DNA of 64,000 bases from positions 1 to 64,000 of the forward strand of contig CM057058.1 of NCBI GenBank assembly GCA_029945375.1, in the 5' to 3' direction. A program made the position numbers and the translations under genes. This DNA comes from Agaricus subrufescens. Taxonomy: Eukaryota; Basidiomycota; Agaricomycetes; Agaricales; Agaricaceae. The notes under the pieces were generated by a model. It searched no databases. It was not told where the DNA came from and saw nothing but the letters and a program-made list of their open reading frames with translations. Below are positions 23,782-36,824 of this stretch, piece after piece (the first letter of the stretch is position 1; the number at the start of each line of letters is the position of its first letter).

Positions 23782-24996
23782 GAGATTGCCCCGGAAAAAT
23801 GAATCTAGGTTACTCTGGTAAAGATCCATTCAAATGTAGAACGTCTCCGTGTTGATCTCACTGTGGATACACGACTGTCATATGTTTTTCCCCCTCTGTA
23901 TGATACCTACACAGTGTCTATTGAATCTTACTGTGGAAGGTGTATCTGTTTCAGCTAGAGTTTTGTAACACATCCTTTCACATTTTCTTTGAATACATTC
24001 CCTCGCATGTGATCACATAACAATTAATCATCTGGCCAGCCTGTCCGCTTCAAGATAATCCCGTGGGTGGGTGGGAGGGGAGAGAACGCGAAAACAAGTA
24101 ATTCAAATTGGAATTAGCGTGGTTGATGCGACTCAATCGTGTCAGGCTCCTCGTGTACAAGTCACTGTCTGGCTTTTGGATTTTCGGGAGGCTTATCATA
24201 CCGGCGGTAACTTTAAAGGAAAAAGCGTTTGTGTTATACGAACTCTAACGCGAGAAGCGCAAGAACGCGAGGCAAGGCAACCAAGGGAGTGGGATCTGAT
24301 GAGATTCTAGCCACATATATGAAAGCCTAAAGGAAATAAAGAAACGTGCTGCGCTTTCTTGGGTCTTTTTGACAGGCCACGATGTCGGTTCTCGTTATAT
24401 AGGTGACACACGGAAGCCAGAGAGACAATAAAACAGGTCATGTTCATTTTTGCATTCGAGAAAAAAAAAATATTAACCCGAGCGGAAAATAGATTGGTAA
24501 TTACAGAAACGAACAACGCGAAACAAGGTGGCATATGAACATTATAACAACAGCGTCTTTTTCTCCCCCTAGATCTCTTCGCTCCAGCCCGAGGGGAGAA
24601 GGATAGTAAGTACGTTTTCATATCGGGGCCCAAGGGCCGCGTTCTCCGAAATCGGTTGTGACGCATTGCAACGTCCTGTGTGAAAAATACAGATCAAAGC
24701 GCTGATTTCGTTTTACAGATATACATATATACATATATGTCAAGGAAGAGTAATTAGCACTAGTGGGGGTAACGCGATCGAAATGAGCGACGGGGACTTT
24801 AATTTTTTTTTTTTCTGATGATCATGTATAACGTTAGCCGATACTAGATAGGATTATGCCGATGCGCCGAGATTCCAGAGGCTTGCCTGATGGTGTTGGT
24901 GTGGGTGACTTTTTTTTTTTTTTTATATGGCATTTACGACAGGTGTTTTGGGTTACGTTATTAGGGTAGGGAGAATACAAAGCTCATTACATCTAA
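23782..24996. other. convergent intergenic, 3' regions of ABCF and PP4 genes
   Basis: No coding exon is recognised. The stretch holds both genes' 3' ends. It has A/T tracts, including a T run near 24804-24814, a longer one near 24911-24924, and an alternating TA/CA patch near 24718-24738. Confidence 0.45.
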
Positions 24997-26756
24997 TCAT
25001 AAGAAGTAGTCGGCTGGAGGTCGCTTGGCTGGTACAGATCTGACATCCTGAGAGACGGATCAAAATCAGAAAAAAAAGATAGCAGATTAAAAAGAGAGAG
25101 AGCAAAGAGATGTGGGCACGGATACGAAGGGGGGATTAATAACGCCGAATTATGATATATCGAGCCAAGACGGTCTCACAGAAAGGAAGGGAAGAATAGA
25201 AAGTCCGGCGGCGGGGGAAGATGATGGATGACTCAATCAAGTGACAAAACAAGACGTACAATAGGAGCATGATGGAAAACTTTATATTCTTGGCCAAGGT
25301 TTTCGTCAAGTTCGAGGATGGAGGCAACGTTGCCGCACCTGTGTGAATGGAAGGTATTAATATACGAGAGACGGGACCGAGCCAATAGGGTGAGGGACTC
25401 AGGGTGTCAGGGAAGGAAGGATAAGTGAGGAGGGTGGGGAAATGGTCCCCAAGAGCGGTGCAAGATCTTGTGAGATAGATGATGGGTCCAAAGGGAGTTC
25501 TGGATTGCGTTTGTATGTACATGTGTAATTCCCATTGAGAAGAAAAGAAGAGCTTCTAGCTCCAACCCAACGGAAGAAAGGGAAAGTGAAACTGAGTCAT
25601 CGTCACGCACCGGTAGCAATAGTTGGGCGCGCTCCACACCGTAACGATGGTTTGGTCAAACATGAGCTTGTATCCGTCCATGGCCAGCTGATGTGCTCGC
25701 GCGATGAGGTCAATTGCATTGTTGTACGCGAACGCTTTTGTGATATCGGCACCAAAGAGATAGCCTGCACCTCGAGGAGAAAGGCCCCATCCAGCGATAT
25801 CTGGGGCACAAAATGCATGAACCCGAAAATTTTTGTTGACTATTATCAATTTGGTTTTGGCAATGGAGAACGAGAGGACGGACCGTCAGGATCGGACCAT
25901 AACAGGTCACACATGGGCCCGTCGTGAGGCACTTCTTGCTTTCTGTCAATTGCCCGGATCTAGTGGTGCGCGCCGAAATGATGAGCCGAGAAGCGCGACC
26001 GATAGTGTATTCGAGATGCCGTGAACATACGTGAAAACATATTGAGAGACACTGTCGAAAAGACTTGACTGACCTGGTCTATGCTCTGCAAATTTGGACT
26101 GAGCCCGCCGTGGACACAAAATACGCGGCCATCAACGATGGCGCCGAGAGCGAGATAGTCAAAGACCTCGCAACACCAGCGCCATACATTGCTGCTGCCA
26201 TATTTACGTTGACACTCGTCGTAAAAGCCATAGACTTGGGTAATCTGGCGGGACTCGTGGTTGCCGCGGATGAGCGTTATTCGGTCGGGATAGCGGACCT
26301 TGAGGGCGAGCAGCAGGAGGAATGTTTCGACAGAGTAAAAGCCCCGATCAACAAAGTCGCCTGGAGGAGGTGTGTTGGTTGGCATGCGGCGCAAATGAGT
26401 AGTACGTATATACCCATGAAGAGGTAGTTTGTGTCGGGACAGAAGCCGCCGACCTTGAAGAGCTCCATGAGGTCGAAGAACTGGCCGTGGATGTCGCCGC
26501 AGATCTAGGGTGGGGGGGGTGAGAGGGACGAGCGGGGGCGGGCGGGCGAGCAAGGGCGAACGGTTACGGGGGCATCGACGACTTGTACGTTACCCTCTTC
26601 AATCAGTATCTCTCTCGCTTTGAGGCACAGGCGTTTTACGTGTTCTTCGGAGATCGGTTCACATCGGATGAGCTGTTCAATGTGACTTGGGAAGGAGTGA
26701 GGCGCGGAAATGAAGGAGAGGAGGAAAGTGTTTTACTGGTCGAGCTCACTGGGCAT
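24997..26756 (-). CDS. serine/threonine phosphatase PP4 catalytic subunit (Pph3-like)
   Basis: The first exon is only 20 nt (26756-26737). The spliced protein is about 305 aa. It starts [20 protein letters not shown] and carries all PPP-family motifs: [12 protein letters not shown] (metal ligands), [85 protein letters not shown] and [15 protein letters not shown]. The last exon supplies [12 protein letters not shown] with stop 24997-24999. The conserved C-terminal DYFL (methylation site) and the Ser-Lys/Pro-rich tail fit PP4 better than PP2A, Sit4/PP6 or PPG1. In fungi Pph3 works with Psy2/Psy4 in reversing DNA-damage checkpoint phosphorylation; that role is inferred from the family. Confidence 0.88.
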
Positions 26757-26932
26757 GACCGACGGTGGTAGTGGGAGAGTGAAGAGTAGAAAGCTCTGAC
26801 AAACAATAGGGATAGGGTATCCATCAATTGATATACGATACGATACAATGTCAAGCGACATGTCCACATTACATTCGACTGACCCGATGAAAGGAACTCT
26901 ATATATATGTAAAAAAAAAGAAAAGGCAACTA
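26757..26932. other. short gap between PP4 and C2H2 genes
   Basis: Only 176 bp separate the PP4 start from the stop of the C2H2 gene on the same strand, so the PP4 promoter is compact or overlaps the neighbour's 3' end. It contains a pyrimidine/purine-biased run and TATATATATG near 26901. Confidence 0.4.
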
Positions 26933-28177
26933 CTACTGAATGAGAGCACCGACACCCTTTCGGAGGCCGCTTTCCGACTTCCAGGGGCCCTGGCCGATCG
27001 AGAGGGAAGAGTAGTGGGAGTATTCGTGGTGGAGGGACTGGGGGTTGTGGATGTAAGGGGAGGAGGCGTGGGACTGGGGGTGGCAGTCGTCCCTGCGTTC
27101 CTGGATGGGGGCCAGGGTGGGCGGGGGCGAGTCGAAGCGGGCAGAGGAGGCGTAGAGGTGCTGGTTCTGGTCGGCGATCATGGGCTGGGCGTGGTAGCGG
27201 GCCTGGTCTTCGTAGACGTTGTAGGTGGGGGTCGGGGGGCCGGAGGTGTGGGAAGAGACGGAGTGGGAGGAGGCGGGGGAGGGGGGCGTCGCGGAGGAGG
27301 TGCCCGGGGGGTGGTAGGAGGTGATGTGGGAGATGGAGTGGCGGGAGCCATGGGAGGCATTAAAATTGTCGTGCGAGCTGGAAGAGTAAGAAAGGGAGTT
27401 GGCAGATGTGGGGGGAGAGTGGGAGAGCGGAGTGGTATGTACGTAGGTAAAGCCCGAGCCCTGGGACTGCTCCTGGTAGGTGGTGGTGCCGCTGCGGTAC
27501 GAGTACTGGTGGTTGCCCATGCCGAGGTACTGGGAGTAGGACTGCTCGGGGGACGAGGAGGACCTGCTGGAGGCGCCGTCGGCGAGGTGGGCGGTCGCGG
27601 GGAGGGTGGCCTGGGCGAGGGGCGGGGGCGAGTCGGGGGGCGTGGCGTGGTGCGCGTAGAGGCGGGCCTGCTCGAGGGCGGGCGGGGACGAGAGCGGCGG
27701 CGGGAGGTGCGAGGCCTCTGGGACGTTGGCCGAGGCCGCCGCAGCGCCGCGCTTGGCGCCGCCCATGGCACGTGAGATGGCGGAGCGGGTGGAGCTGCGA
27801 CGCGATCCGGGCGAGAGATGGATGCGGTAGCTGGGGGGGGTGGGTTAAGTTGCTGTATGTCAAGACAAATGCAAGACCTACTGCTGCTGCAAATTGTCCT
27901 GGCGCGAGCAACGGGTCTCGCAGCCCGGGAAGGGACACTTGTGGTTCCGCTCGCCCGTATGAACGCGCGAATGCCTGGCCAGGTGACCGCTGGTGGTAAA
28001 GGCACGATCGCACGTAGGGCAGACGTGCTTCTTTTTAGGGGCCGGGTTCGCGGAGGGCGCCGGCTGCTGCGGGGCCTGCGCAGGGAGCGTGGGGGACGTC
28101 TGGGCGGCATCAGCGAGATAGGGCTGGCCAGTGAATTGCGAGTGATAGAACGTCATCTTCGAGTCTGCGCGGGGCAT
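26933..28177 (-). CDS. C2H2 zinc-finger transcription factor, NRG1-like
   Basis: Exons 28177-27882 and 27830-26933 give exactly 397 aa. Two adjacent C2H2 fingers lie at about residues 50-105. The first is HVCPTCDRAFTTSGHLARH followed by SRVHTGE. The second is CPFPGCETRCSRQDNLQQHY followed by RIH, with the intron splitting the first His of finger two. The TTSGHLARH and SRQDN recognition helices resemble fungal Nrg1/Nrg2-type repressors that bind CCCT-like sites. The rest is low-complexity (Pro, Ser, His, Gln), as expected for a regulatory region. ATG 28177 (MPRADSKMTFYHSQF) is used, but the second Met at 28156 is also possible. Strong G/C bias makes long open frames on both strands here; only this frame makes sense. 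Confidence 0.85.
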
Positions 28178-28600
28178 CGCTGAGGGTGGAGGGATGCAGT
28201 TGGCCGATGAAAATAGGCTGGTTAAGAGCTTTTTCGCGAGTGGATTTTCCCGGCTGGGACCCTTTCACATGCCCTCCCTTACGTAGCCCATCGAGATCGC
28301 CCCAGATCCCCGATCCCGTCACGCCGTCACGCTCGCCGCCCAGGCACCTGCCTCTTTGGGCCCGGTGCGGTGGCTCCCTGCCCAGCCCCGTCCCCAGCCC
28401 TCGCTGCCCGCTGGCCCCTCCCCCCCCCAGCCGTCTCTGCGCGCGAGGCACCCCCGGGGCCCCCCCCCCAGCCCCCCCTCCCACCAGCCCCACCGCCGGA
28501 GCACCGCTACACCCGCCGGGGGCCCTCGCCGCGACGTCCGAGTCGGAGCCTACGCGAGGTTACCCCGCAATGTTCTGGCCAACTATCACCTGACCAGCCC
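28178..28600 (-). promoter_or_regulatory. promoter side of C2H2 gene with long C-runs
   Basis: The stretch at about 28415-28490 contains several runs of 8-13 consecutive C on the plus strand (G runs on the gene's sense strand), separated by AGCC and similar spacers. Nrg1-type factors recognise C-rich sites, so autoregulation is conceivable, but simple-sequence drift or G-quadruplex formation explain it equally well. Confidence 0.35.
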
Positions 28601-31600
28601 GGCAGGCCCCGCTGGTGCAGCCTCCGCCAATTTACCTCGAACGATCGTCGCTCACTATATCTGCCATTCACTCTCGGTCCGCATTCGTGCTAGCAGGAAT
28701 ACACATGTCCCCCCATTATGTGATGCCCATCGTCAAGTCCGTATCGGACACGTGAGCCTGCCCCGAAAAGCAACCTCCTAGGATTCCGGTTCTCCTCCTC
28801 TCGACACCCCCGCTGTCGGCTACCTACCCAGCCCGTTTCTCGGCAACCCTCCCCCTCTCCCGCTCCCTTTTTGCAGTATCGGGCATGCTGGGTCCTCAAT
28901 GGCCCACTCAGCTGGCTTTCTCTTACCCAATGCGCCCAAACCGGGGCCGGTTCGCCATCGCCCAATTGATTTCCCATCACATCAACGCAACCCCCCTTTC
29001 CCCTTCTGTCGCCCGCCGTAATTAAACACATACGTCGTTGTCACTTGACCTCCTCCCCCCCCGCTGCAACTTCACACCCACTTCACGCACACACTTTCTG
29101 GACATTTCTTCTCCCTGATCCATGTTTCACCCTCGCTGCCTCTGGCGCATTTTTTTCACTTCCGTCTCTTTCGCTTGCCCAGCCCTCGGTCGTAACCACT
29201 ATTTTCCTTAACCGGGTTCCCCTCCCTTTCGTCCGCGTAGCGCACACCTCCCATCTTGTTTCATCCCACTTGTGACGTAATCTCCTTACCGACTCTACAC
29301 AACAAAATACACACCAAAAAAATTTCTGATCCATCAGCGCGGCATCCCACTTATGCCGGGTATTCTGCCAGAACGACGGTGTCCGTAGGCTACGCCTTCC
29401 CATGACTTTTCTTTTCTTTCAATCTGAATCACCGCACTCTTGCGATGACTGAGAGTCTCATTTGGGGAAAGCGTCGTGGCTTTAGCACGGTCTTAAACAT
29501 GAACATAGATTCTGACATTCAATTCTCCTCGTTTCAACTCTCAAGAAGCAAGATTTCTACCTACAGAAAGGATATACCACCTCTAAATCCACCGACGACC
29601 TGTAAGAGGATAAACGCCGCACTGTCCGTAACCAGACAAAAGTTCTGGCCACCACACTGTTCCTCCCCACCTATGGAGGCATACTATGTATATCTACCTC
29701 TCAAAACGTCATAAAGCCGAAATCAGCGTGTACACAGGTAGAGATCAATCACTCTGGTTAATTCTGTAGAAGCCGACTCGGGCTGTTGATGACTGATGGC
29801 GAGAATAAAACACAGTGTTACCGTTGCGATTCGTCCATTGGCCATTTTTATCTATACCATATTCACCCTGGTCACCCTTCCTCCATTATCTATTGTCTGT
29901 TACGAACCAAGTATAGTTTGCCTTATCATTTTCATTAATCGACGGCTTTCTGATGAGATTGTTCTTTTTTTGGTTTCCCATCCTTGTCCTGTCGTTATCA
30001 TCTTGCCTTCCCACATTCGTTGTTTTCTTTCTTTTCCTCGTCGAATTTTGCCGCTTACTTAACGCCCGATGGTGAAAACAAAATGCTTAATGACACCTGG
30101 AATCCAATTTATCAAAATAGCGGAGGTACTGACATACAGAACGACCGAGGCTTTTCGTCCCGAACTTCCGGCCCTAATGCAAAGCCTTGACCTAAGCGTC
30201 GTACTTCTGGCGTATGCTACATTCATCCTTGTGTCGAAACCAGTCTTCTCGTGTTCTCACGTATTTACTGAGACGAGGCTAGATTTGGGCCTGTCGCTGA
30301 CCCTGACTCTGAGAAGGGTCATTTCATTAGTCTAAGTATACTTTCGAGTGGAGGGGTTTAAAGTTATGTGCGATGATGTGCCATTGGCAGGATACGACAC
30401 TAATGGACGACAGGTTCCTGCACCGCGAAATTCGGGGACTGATATAGCTTTAGTAGTACTCTGGAATGTTGATAGTGGAATGGAACAGATTACATCCAAC
30501 ATCTATGCAATATATGACCGAGTCCCTCGACAAGATCAATGACTGCCTCCAGGCGTTCGTCTATAGATAACAGAAATGAAGGCTGTCGTACACAATGAAT
30601 TCTCTCCCCAAAGCGTCATCTTTCTTACGGTACGACTTATGACACTATACTACTTCCAAGGCTCAACACAAACCCGACAGCGTTTAGTAGTGGAGGGCCG
30701 GCACATCGTTAGAGCATCGTTGGAGGCGCTAGGCACAAAGGATCGTAGGCCCCGACAAACTTCTCTCACCCTCTCGGTAGGGTCACCGAAACACAAAATG
30801 CGGTAAACTAACTTCCACGCTGTCAAAGCTAGTAGAAAAATAGTCCATATTTAAATATGAAACGAGTGGTCTCTTCGTTACCGCCCTGCCATTCCGGCGG
30901 AACGTCAAAATCCTGTGGTAACCAGGAAAAAAAAAAAAAAAGTAGAACTAAAATGGTGGGCAGGTACGACAGTGTTGGAACTAGTGAAAGACCCAGAAAC
31001 GTCATTTGAGTTGTCAGATACGTTAACAATTCCTCGAGTTTCAGCGCCTAGTCCATTTCCCCCGTGATCCCTATCATCTATTTTTTCCCCACTTTTGATG
31101 CCTGCTTTCTGATTTTCACGATTAACCTGAGGCTGCAGGAATACGTCACCGGTTTCCTTGGTTTTATGAGCTCTGTTAATTTTTTTCCTCTATTTTGTTT
31201 CGATTTTTTGTTTCTGGGTGGAGGCAAACTCCCTACTATCTCCGTTAGAAGCATAATGGGCATAGTTCGCGACCACAGCATTACGAACATGGTCAAAGAG
31301 AATGGGTTTCAGCATTAAACATTTGAGGCACATCATGTGTCATATTGAAAACTACCTAGAGCGGATCTGCACGTAAAATACGATTCATTTTCCTTTCAGG
31401 TATAGTACAGAGGTCAGTTGGACAAAAGTAAATGGTATGTTGGAATGGAACTGCATATACCGAACATAGTAGAAGCCAGCTCCCCTCGAAAGAATCCACG
31501 ATAATCCCTTTTATCATCTAGGCCGTGGAAGGAAAGAGGAAATAAATGGGAACTGTTGCCAAAAACGATTCTTACCCACCTCCTAGGGTTGCAAAATGTG

Positions 31601-34251
31601 CGGGAGGGAAGATGTGCTTGGCGCGATTCAGCAACCTCGAAAAAGCAACTCCTCCCGAGTCGGAGAAGACTTTGTCATTTTTTTTTTTTTCATTCTAATA
31701 TATTTATATACATTTGTGACGCATATGTCCATCAATCTTCTTCGGTTATCTCAGAAAGTTGTTTATTTCATCTTCTTCTGTTATGATCTCAGATGGCTCC
31801 GCGACTTTGCGGAGCGACTTCACCGGCATCCAATAGAAGAGTAGCATAAAGTCACCTAAGCCAATTGAATTAGTTTTTATACTGGTTGCTTCTTGGACTT
31901 ATCAGCCTGTGACATTTGAAACCAGAACCCAATTGTATTGATAGATGCGTGGCAGCGAAGTTGAATGCAAGATCCCATTAGGACAGTATATGGGAAAGTT
32001 CTCGTGTTCGTGTCGTTTGACCTGCTCTGTAGACTTGTACCAATGTCCTTGGTGGCTTTTTAGCCGGCGCTGGCGTTGGCGTTGGAGGTTCACCAAGCGA
32101 ACCTTCGTCATAGCGCGCAAGTCGTCACTTGGAGACCCTTAAATATGTATCCTTTCGCTTAGCAGGGCTGTGGTGATTGCGGTGTCTAAGCTTGATTGGA
32201 ACACCCTGTGCTGTTGGAGGGGTGCACAGACCCAATGTGCTATTTCATCACTTGCTCCTCGGGACCCTTAAACCCGATTTTTCCTAGGTGAATGAAAAAG
32301 TATGACGAGACATGCTCGCTTACAACCATTGTGAAAGCCATAAGACCCACAAGGCAGACCGTTCACTCATTGTTGTCCGGGGCGTCTGCTTGTTTTATTT
32401 TTGTTGGCGCCGATGGGAGAAATAGAAGAGAAGACTATACCTTCGCCCGGTATGGAGACCGTAAATGGTGCCCTCAGAACTAATTATTCTATCACAGACT
32501 GTTTATTTCAGAACTCCTTCACTGAGAACTGCATGGTTGACACGCTCTTCCACCGCAATTCCGTTCCCTCTAGTGAAAGAAATCACCTTCATAAGTAAGT
32601 CTATCCAAGTCTCCCGCGACAATGCTTCAATATATTGATAGCCATAAGCATCTCAAGGGCCATCATAACATCCCATGCCGGCGGATATGCAGGGTATTTC
32701 CTGCAGGGTGTCCTTCCTGGTGCCTCCTTCTCCTTCACTCGACCCTGAGTGCAGTCACAAATGGTAACTACAACTTCAAATGGAAACAGGCCTAGGCTTG
32801 GGAGCAGTAAGCTTGGGGATATGTGACAATACATGGAACTCATAAATGTCAAGATTTGCAAGGTTTGTCCTTGTTAAGGTTCGTCGTCGGCGTTTCACTA
32901 AAATGCCTTGCTGCCGCAATCATGATCCCGCGCTCAAAGTCTGTTGATCGATGCAACTGCCAGTCCAATTGAACGCTGCGTCTTGACCAGTTCCCCGTCG
33001 AAACGTGTGGGCTTTATACATTATCGGATTAAACTGTAAGACCGAAGCCGATGTGTTAGGCCGTAATAATAATAAAAAAAACTACACACCCTTGTCAGTG
33101 TGATAGTCTGACCATAACGGTACAGAACACTCGAGCGGACTGCGATCCAGAAATGAACATGCGTTCCCCTCATTCCGTTGGTTCTCTGGGAGAACATTGC
33201 AAAGATGCCGGAAGTAACCTATTCTTTTTGCAATAGGAGGCAGTTGAGCCGAACAAAACCGAAGGTGGAAAAACATGTTGATTCGGCGTGTTTGACTACT
33301 ATTCCCCGATATCGGGGCTCCAATCCTGGAACGAAGTGGTCCTTGAGAGAGTGACTGAGGTTGAGTGGCGGATGTATTTCCGGACTTGATCGATGGGAAT
33401 CCAAAGACACCGGCGTGCTACCATCTCATCAAAACCGTCAACCCCGGTGACTTTTCTGACAGTGGAAACTACCATCGAACACTATCTGCACTAAAGATAT
33501 CTGGGTTAATTTAGCATGTGGGGACATCGCTGAGTATGGATGAGTGGTTGTCGGGATAGGTGGTCCACCGAGCGCGGAATTTGATTTTATGGAGGTTTTT
33601 TTTGGGTTTGGTTGACGTGCTGGACTTTGAGAAGACGTGTGAACCGGAACATTGCGAAGGACATATGGGAGTATGACGGTCATTAGATCAAATACTTACC
33701 TGGCGTACTGTCCGAGTCGGAGTGCCTTGAAGCTAGATGCAACAGAGCGGTCGAGTTTGAGATGAATGGGATTGAAGTGAGTCTGATACCTCCAGTCGAT
33801 CGTTCGGAAACGAGTGAACGGCCGTATCGTTCTGATGTACCTACCGCAGACAAGGACGACCCGATGTAATTCAAATGCCCCTGAGCTGAATAGCTGATTG
33901 ATCGAACACTGCCAAAAGCGTGTATGTGCGATCAATGAATTGATTACATGCTTATGCTCATGACTTCAGAGATCGAACGCTGCCAGTAAAACCAGCCATG
34001 TAGCATTCCCTCCGCGGCCGTCCGAGTCACTCTAGCCAGCAAATGAAAGTCTATGAGGTCAAGACGGTCTCGAGCTAGTCAAACTTGAATATCGTCACGA
34101 GCGCAGTAGGTCTCTCACGACAAAGTCAGCTGCTCTCAGCGTCCTAGATAGTTGCACATCATGTGAAACTCGAGCGTATCTATTCAATCTTCAGCGCCTT
34201 TTCGCTGGTCTCCTCGTCGTACCGTCGGTCACTGCTGATCCGCAGGCAATA
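28601..34251. other. 5.6-kb region without a convincing gene
   Basis: Frames on both strands are short and none shows family resemblance. Features seen are a polypyrimidine-rich part (28780-29280), an A15-like tract near 30927-30941, and T tracts near 31678-31692. The best coding candidate is minus 33935-33697, followed by a GTAAGT donor at 33696; the pieces downstream could not be joined sensibly. The right end should contain the promoter of the M20 peptidase gene. Confidence 0.45.
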
Positions 34252-36824
34252 ATGGGCGCTTTATCTTACCCTGATCAATCGCCAAGGGCGGGACAAAGGC
34301 TAAGCTTGAGTGGACACACTTGGCGTCTCCTGTTTCTCGGGTCACTCCTTGTGACTGGTCTCTATTTCAACCCTTGGCTCCTGAACAGATGGCTCGCTAA
34401 CAGCCAGCGAGCACCATACTTCCATGGGAACTGTGCCCAGCCGAGTCCACCAGCAAAACGGTCCACTTACTCAGATGCGTATGATTCTCCAGAATTCAAA
34501 ACAAAAAGCGCCTTGCGGCTTTCTGGTTCAGTGAAGATCCCCACAATGTTTGTATTAGCAGTGTCTCTCTTCTTAACCTCATACGTTTAATGAACCATAC
34601 TACAGGTCCTTTGACGATATGGGACCTATTGACGAAGATGAGCGCTGGAAGCCATTCCCAGACTTCCATAGATATCTCGAGGTCACATTTCCAATTCTGT
34701 ATGTAGTCACATCTTCCTACTTTCCATCTCACTCATTCAGTTGCAGGCATGCACATGCTACTCGCGAGGTTGTTGGAGGATACTCTCTGTTGTATACCCT
34801 TTCAGGGACCTCTGCGGATCTCAAGCCCTTCATGCTTATGGCTCACATGGATGTTGTTCCAGCGTGAGGTCTATCGCAAATTCTATTAGCCGACTTTGAT
34901 CTCGATCCACGACAGCATTACTGCGTTAGACAGATGGACCTATCCACCATTTGAAGGCAAAATCGACGGAGAGTGGGTTCATGGCCGTGGTGCCTCTGAT
35001 TGCAAGAACAACCTGATTGGTATCATGTCTGCTTTGGAACATCTCTTGGAATCTGGTTGGAAGCCACGAAGAACTATTTGTTAGCGAATAAGCGGGCTGA
35101 TATTCGAAATGTGTGATACTGACCTATCTTGTCAATAGTGCTCGCCTTCGGACAGGATGAAGAAATTAGTGGCCACTTTGGCGCCGCAAGGATCGGGAAA
35201 CATCTCATAAATCGATACGGTGAACAAAGCTTGGCAATGATTGTAGATGAGGGTGGCATGGGCCTTGACACAGTGTATGGACGCGAATTTGCCTTTCCTG
35301 GAGTCGCAGAAAAAGGCTATCTGGTGAGTATTTTTAACCAGCTGATTGCCGACTCGAGTGTTCATGAAAGCTTGCCAGAATGCCATTATCACCGTTCACA
35401 CAGCTGGTGGACAGTGAGCTCATCTCTATCTTTATCAGATGGAGACGAGCTCATGTAGATTGTCTCAGCTCTTCAGTTCCGACGCCGCACACAAGCATTG
35501 GTATTTTGTCAAAGATCGTCTCGAAACTTGAGTAAGATGGTCGCCAGCAGGGCTGCAATCATGACTGAATATGCCACCAGGGATTATGAAATGTTCCGTC
35601 CTTATATGAAGGCAGAAAGCCCTGTTTGGGGTTACCTGAATTGTATTACGGCTCACGGAGACCAGGGGCTGGTACCAAAGTGGATACGCGATGCGGTGGC
35701 CAATTCATCACCCGACTTTGAATCCATTGCTGAAAGTTTCGCCGAGACGTCGCCTTCTAATCGCTACCTCGTTCAGACATCTAAAGTCGCGACAATTTTC
35801 AACGCTGGCCTCAAGGTAAGCGACCCTGTTTCCATGCTACTACACATATGTCCGCGGCGTTTAATCTATGACGTGTCTTCAACACTAACTGTCAATCATT
35901 TGTTGATGAAATGTCAGGACAACGCAATGGCAGAGACCGCTACAACTTATTTCAATACTCGCATCAATGTTTTCAGTTCCAGTGAGGATCATTATGCTGT
36001 CACCATATCCATCACATTAATTCTTTATAGCTAGCGAAGTCGCTGATCGTTTTACTGAGCTTATCCTGCCTATAGCAAAGCAGTATTCTTTGCGTCTCCA
36101 GGGCAAATCATACTCTCGAGAACCTTTGATCGGTAACATCACGATCGAATGGGACGATCCTCTCGAACCCAGCCCCATTTCGCCAACGAATCTCGCTAAT
36201 GTAGCATGGGAATCATTTTTGAGGGCCGTCCAGGCTTCATTTGGACCCGGTGTCATCACAACGCCAAGCGGTGGGACGGGCAACACAGGCGAGTCGCATA
36301 TCACTGATCTAGGTATCTTTGAGTATTGACATACAGATCATATCTTAGATACGCGCCATTATGTGAGCGTTCAACTTTAGAGTTTTGTGTACATGGAAAA
36401 TTAACCGCGGATCCGTGACACTTTGGGGTTGTGTGCCCGCAGTGGAACTTGTAGGTGTCGTTATCTGTCTCGCTTACTCGCCGCCCGTCCGATTCTTTCT
36501 CCAGGACACATAATATTTACCGCTGGACACCTTCACGCATTGGCACAAGGTACGCTTTGATGTATCGCGTGACATCCCCATGAATAATCACCTCTTGATA
36601 GATTAAACATACATACAGTTGATGAGAAGATCAGTAAGTCGAGAACGCGATAAACAGTGAAGAAGCTGAACTTGTGCTCCTTCCAGAAATTGATACCCAC
36701 GTTGAAGGGATACGCTTCTATACAGGTGGGTGCCGGAACGGAACATTTTTTTGCTACAAACAAGCTCATGAACCCTTCCCTAGAGCTCATCCTTATTGTC
36801 GACGAGGCAGAGAACATGCTCTGA
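34252..36824 (+). CDS. M20 metallocarboxypeptidase, vacuolar CPS1-like
   Basis: ATG 34252 opens a protein with a single N-terminal transmembrane segment ([20 protein letters not shown]), the type II topology of yeast carboxypeptidase S. M20 zinc ligands follow in order: [11 protein letters not shown] (His, Asp), [13 protein letters not shown] (bridging Asp), FGQDEEISG (Glu-Glu) and IVDEGG. The dimerisation part contains TVHTAGGHSS. The catalytic His segment comes from very small 3' exons, [10 protein letters not shown] (36602-36633), then [20 protein letters not shown], with stop 36822-36824. The 3' region uses a GC..AG intron (36289-36348), a 14-nt exon (36349-36362), an 8-nt exon (36443-36450) and exons of 45, 32, 39 and 41 nt. 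Each junction restores family sequence (NTDTRHYWNLTHNIYRW). The protein likely releases C-terminal amino acids from dipeptides in the vacuole. Confidence 0.87.

Noticed and set aside
24715..24740. TA/CA alternating run as a microsatellite or TATA cluster
   Set aside because: Too short and imperfect to call. It lies in the 3' region between convergent genes.
27014..27775. 253-codon Gly/Val-rich plus-strand frame opposite the C2H2 gene
   Set aside because: It is the antisense shadow of a GC-rich Pro/Ser coding exon. The composition is extreme and no domain is visible, whereas the minus frame has two clean zinc fingers and a proper intron.
27178..28110. 310-codon Pro/Arg-rich minus-strand frame
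   Set aside because: It is an out-of-frame reading of the same C2H2 exons. The zinc-finger residues are absent in this frame.
33082..33935. possible minus-strand gene with a GTAAGT donor at 33696
   Set aside because: Only one exon end looks real. The downstream pieces could not be joined into a sensible frame and no family is recognised.
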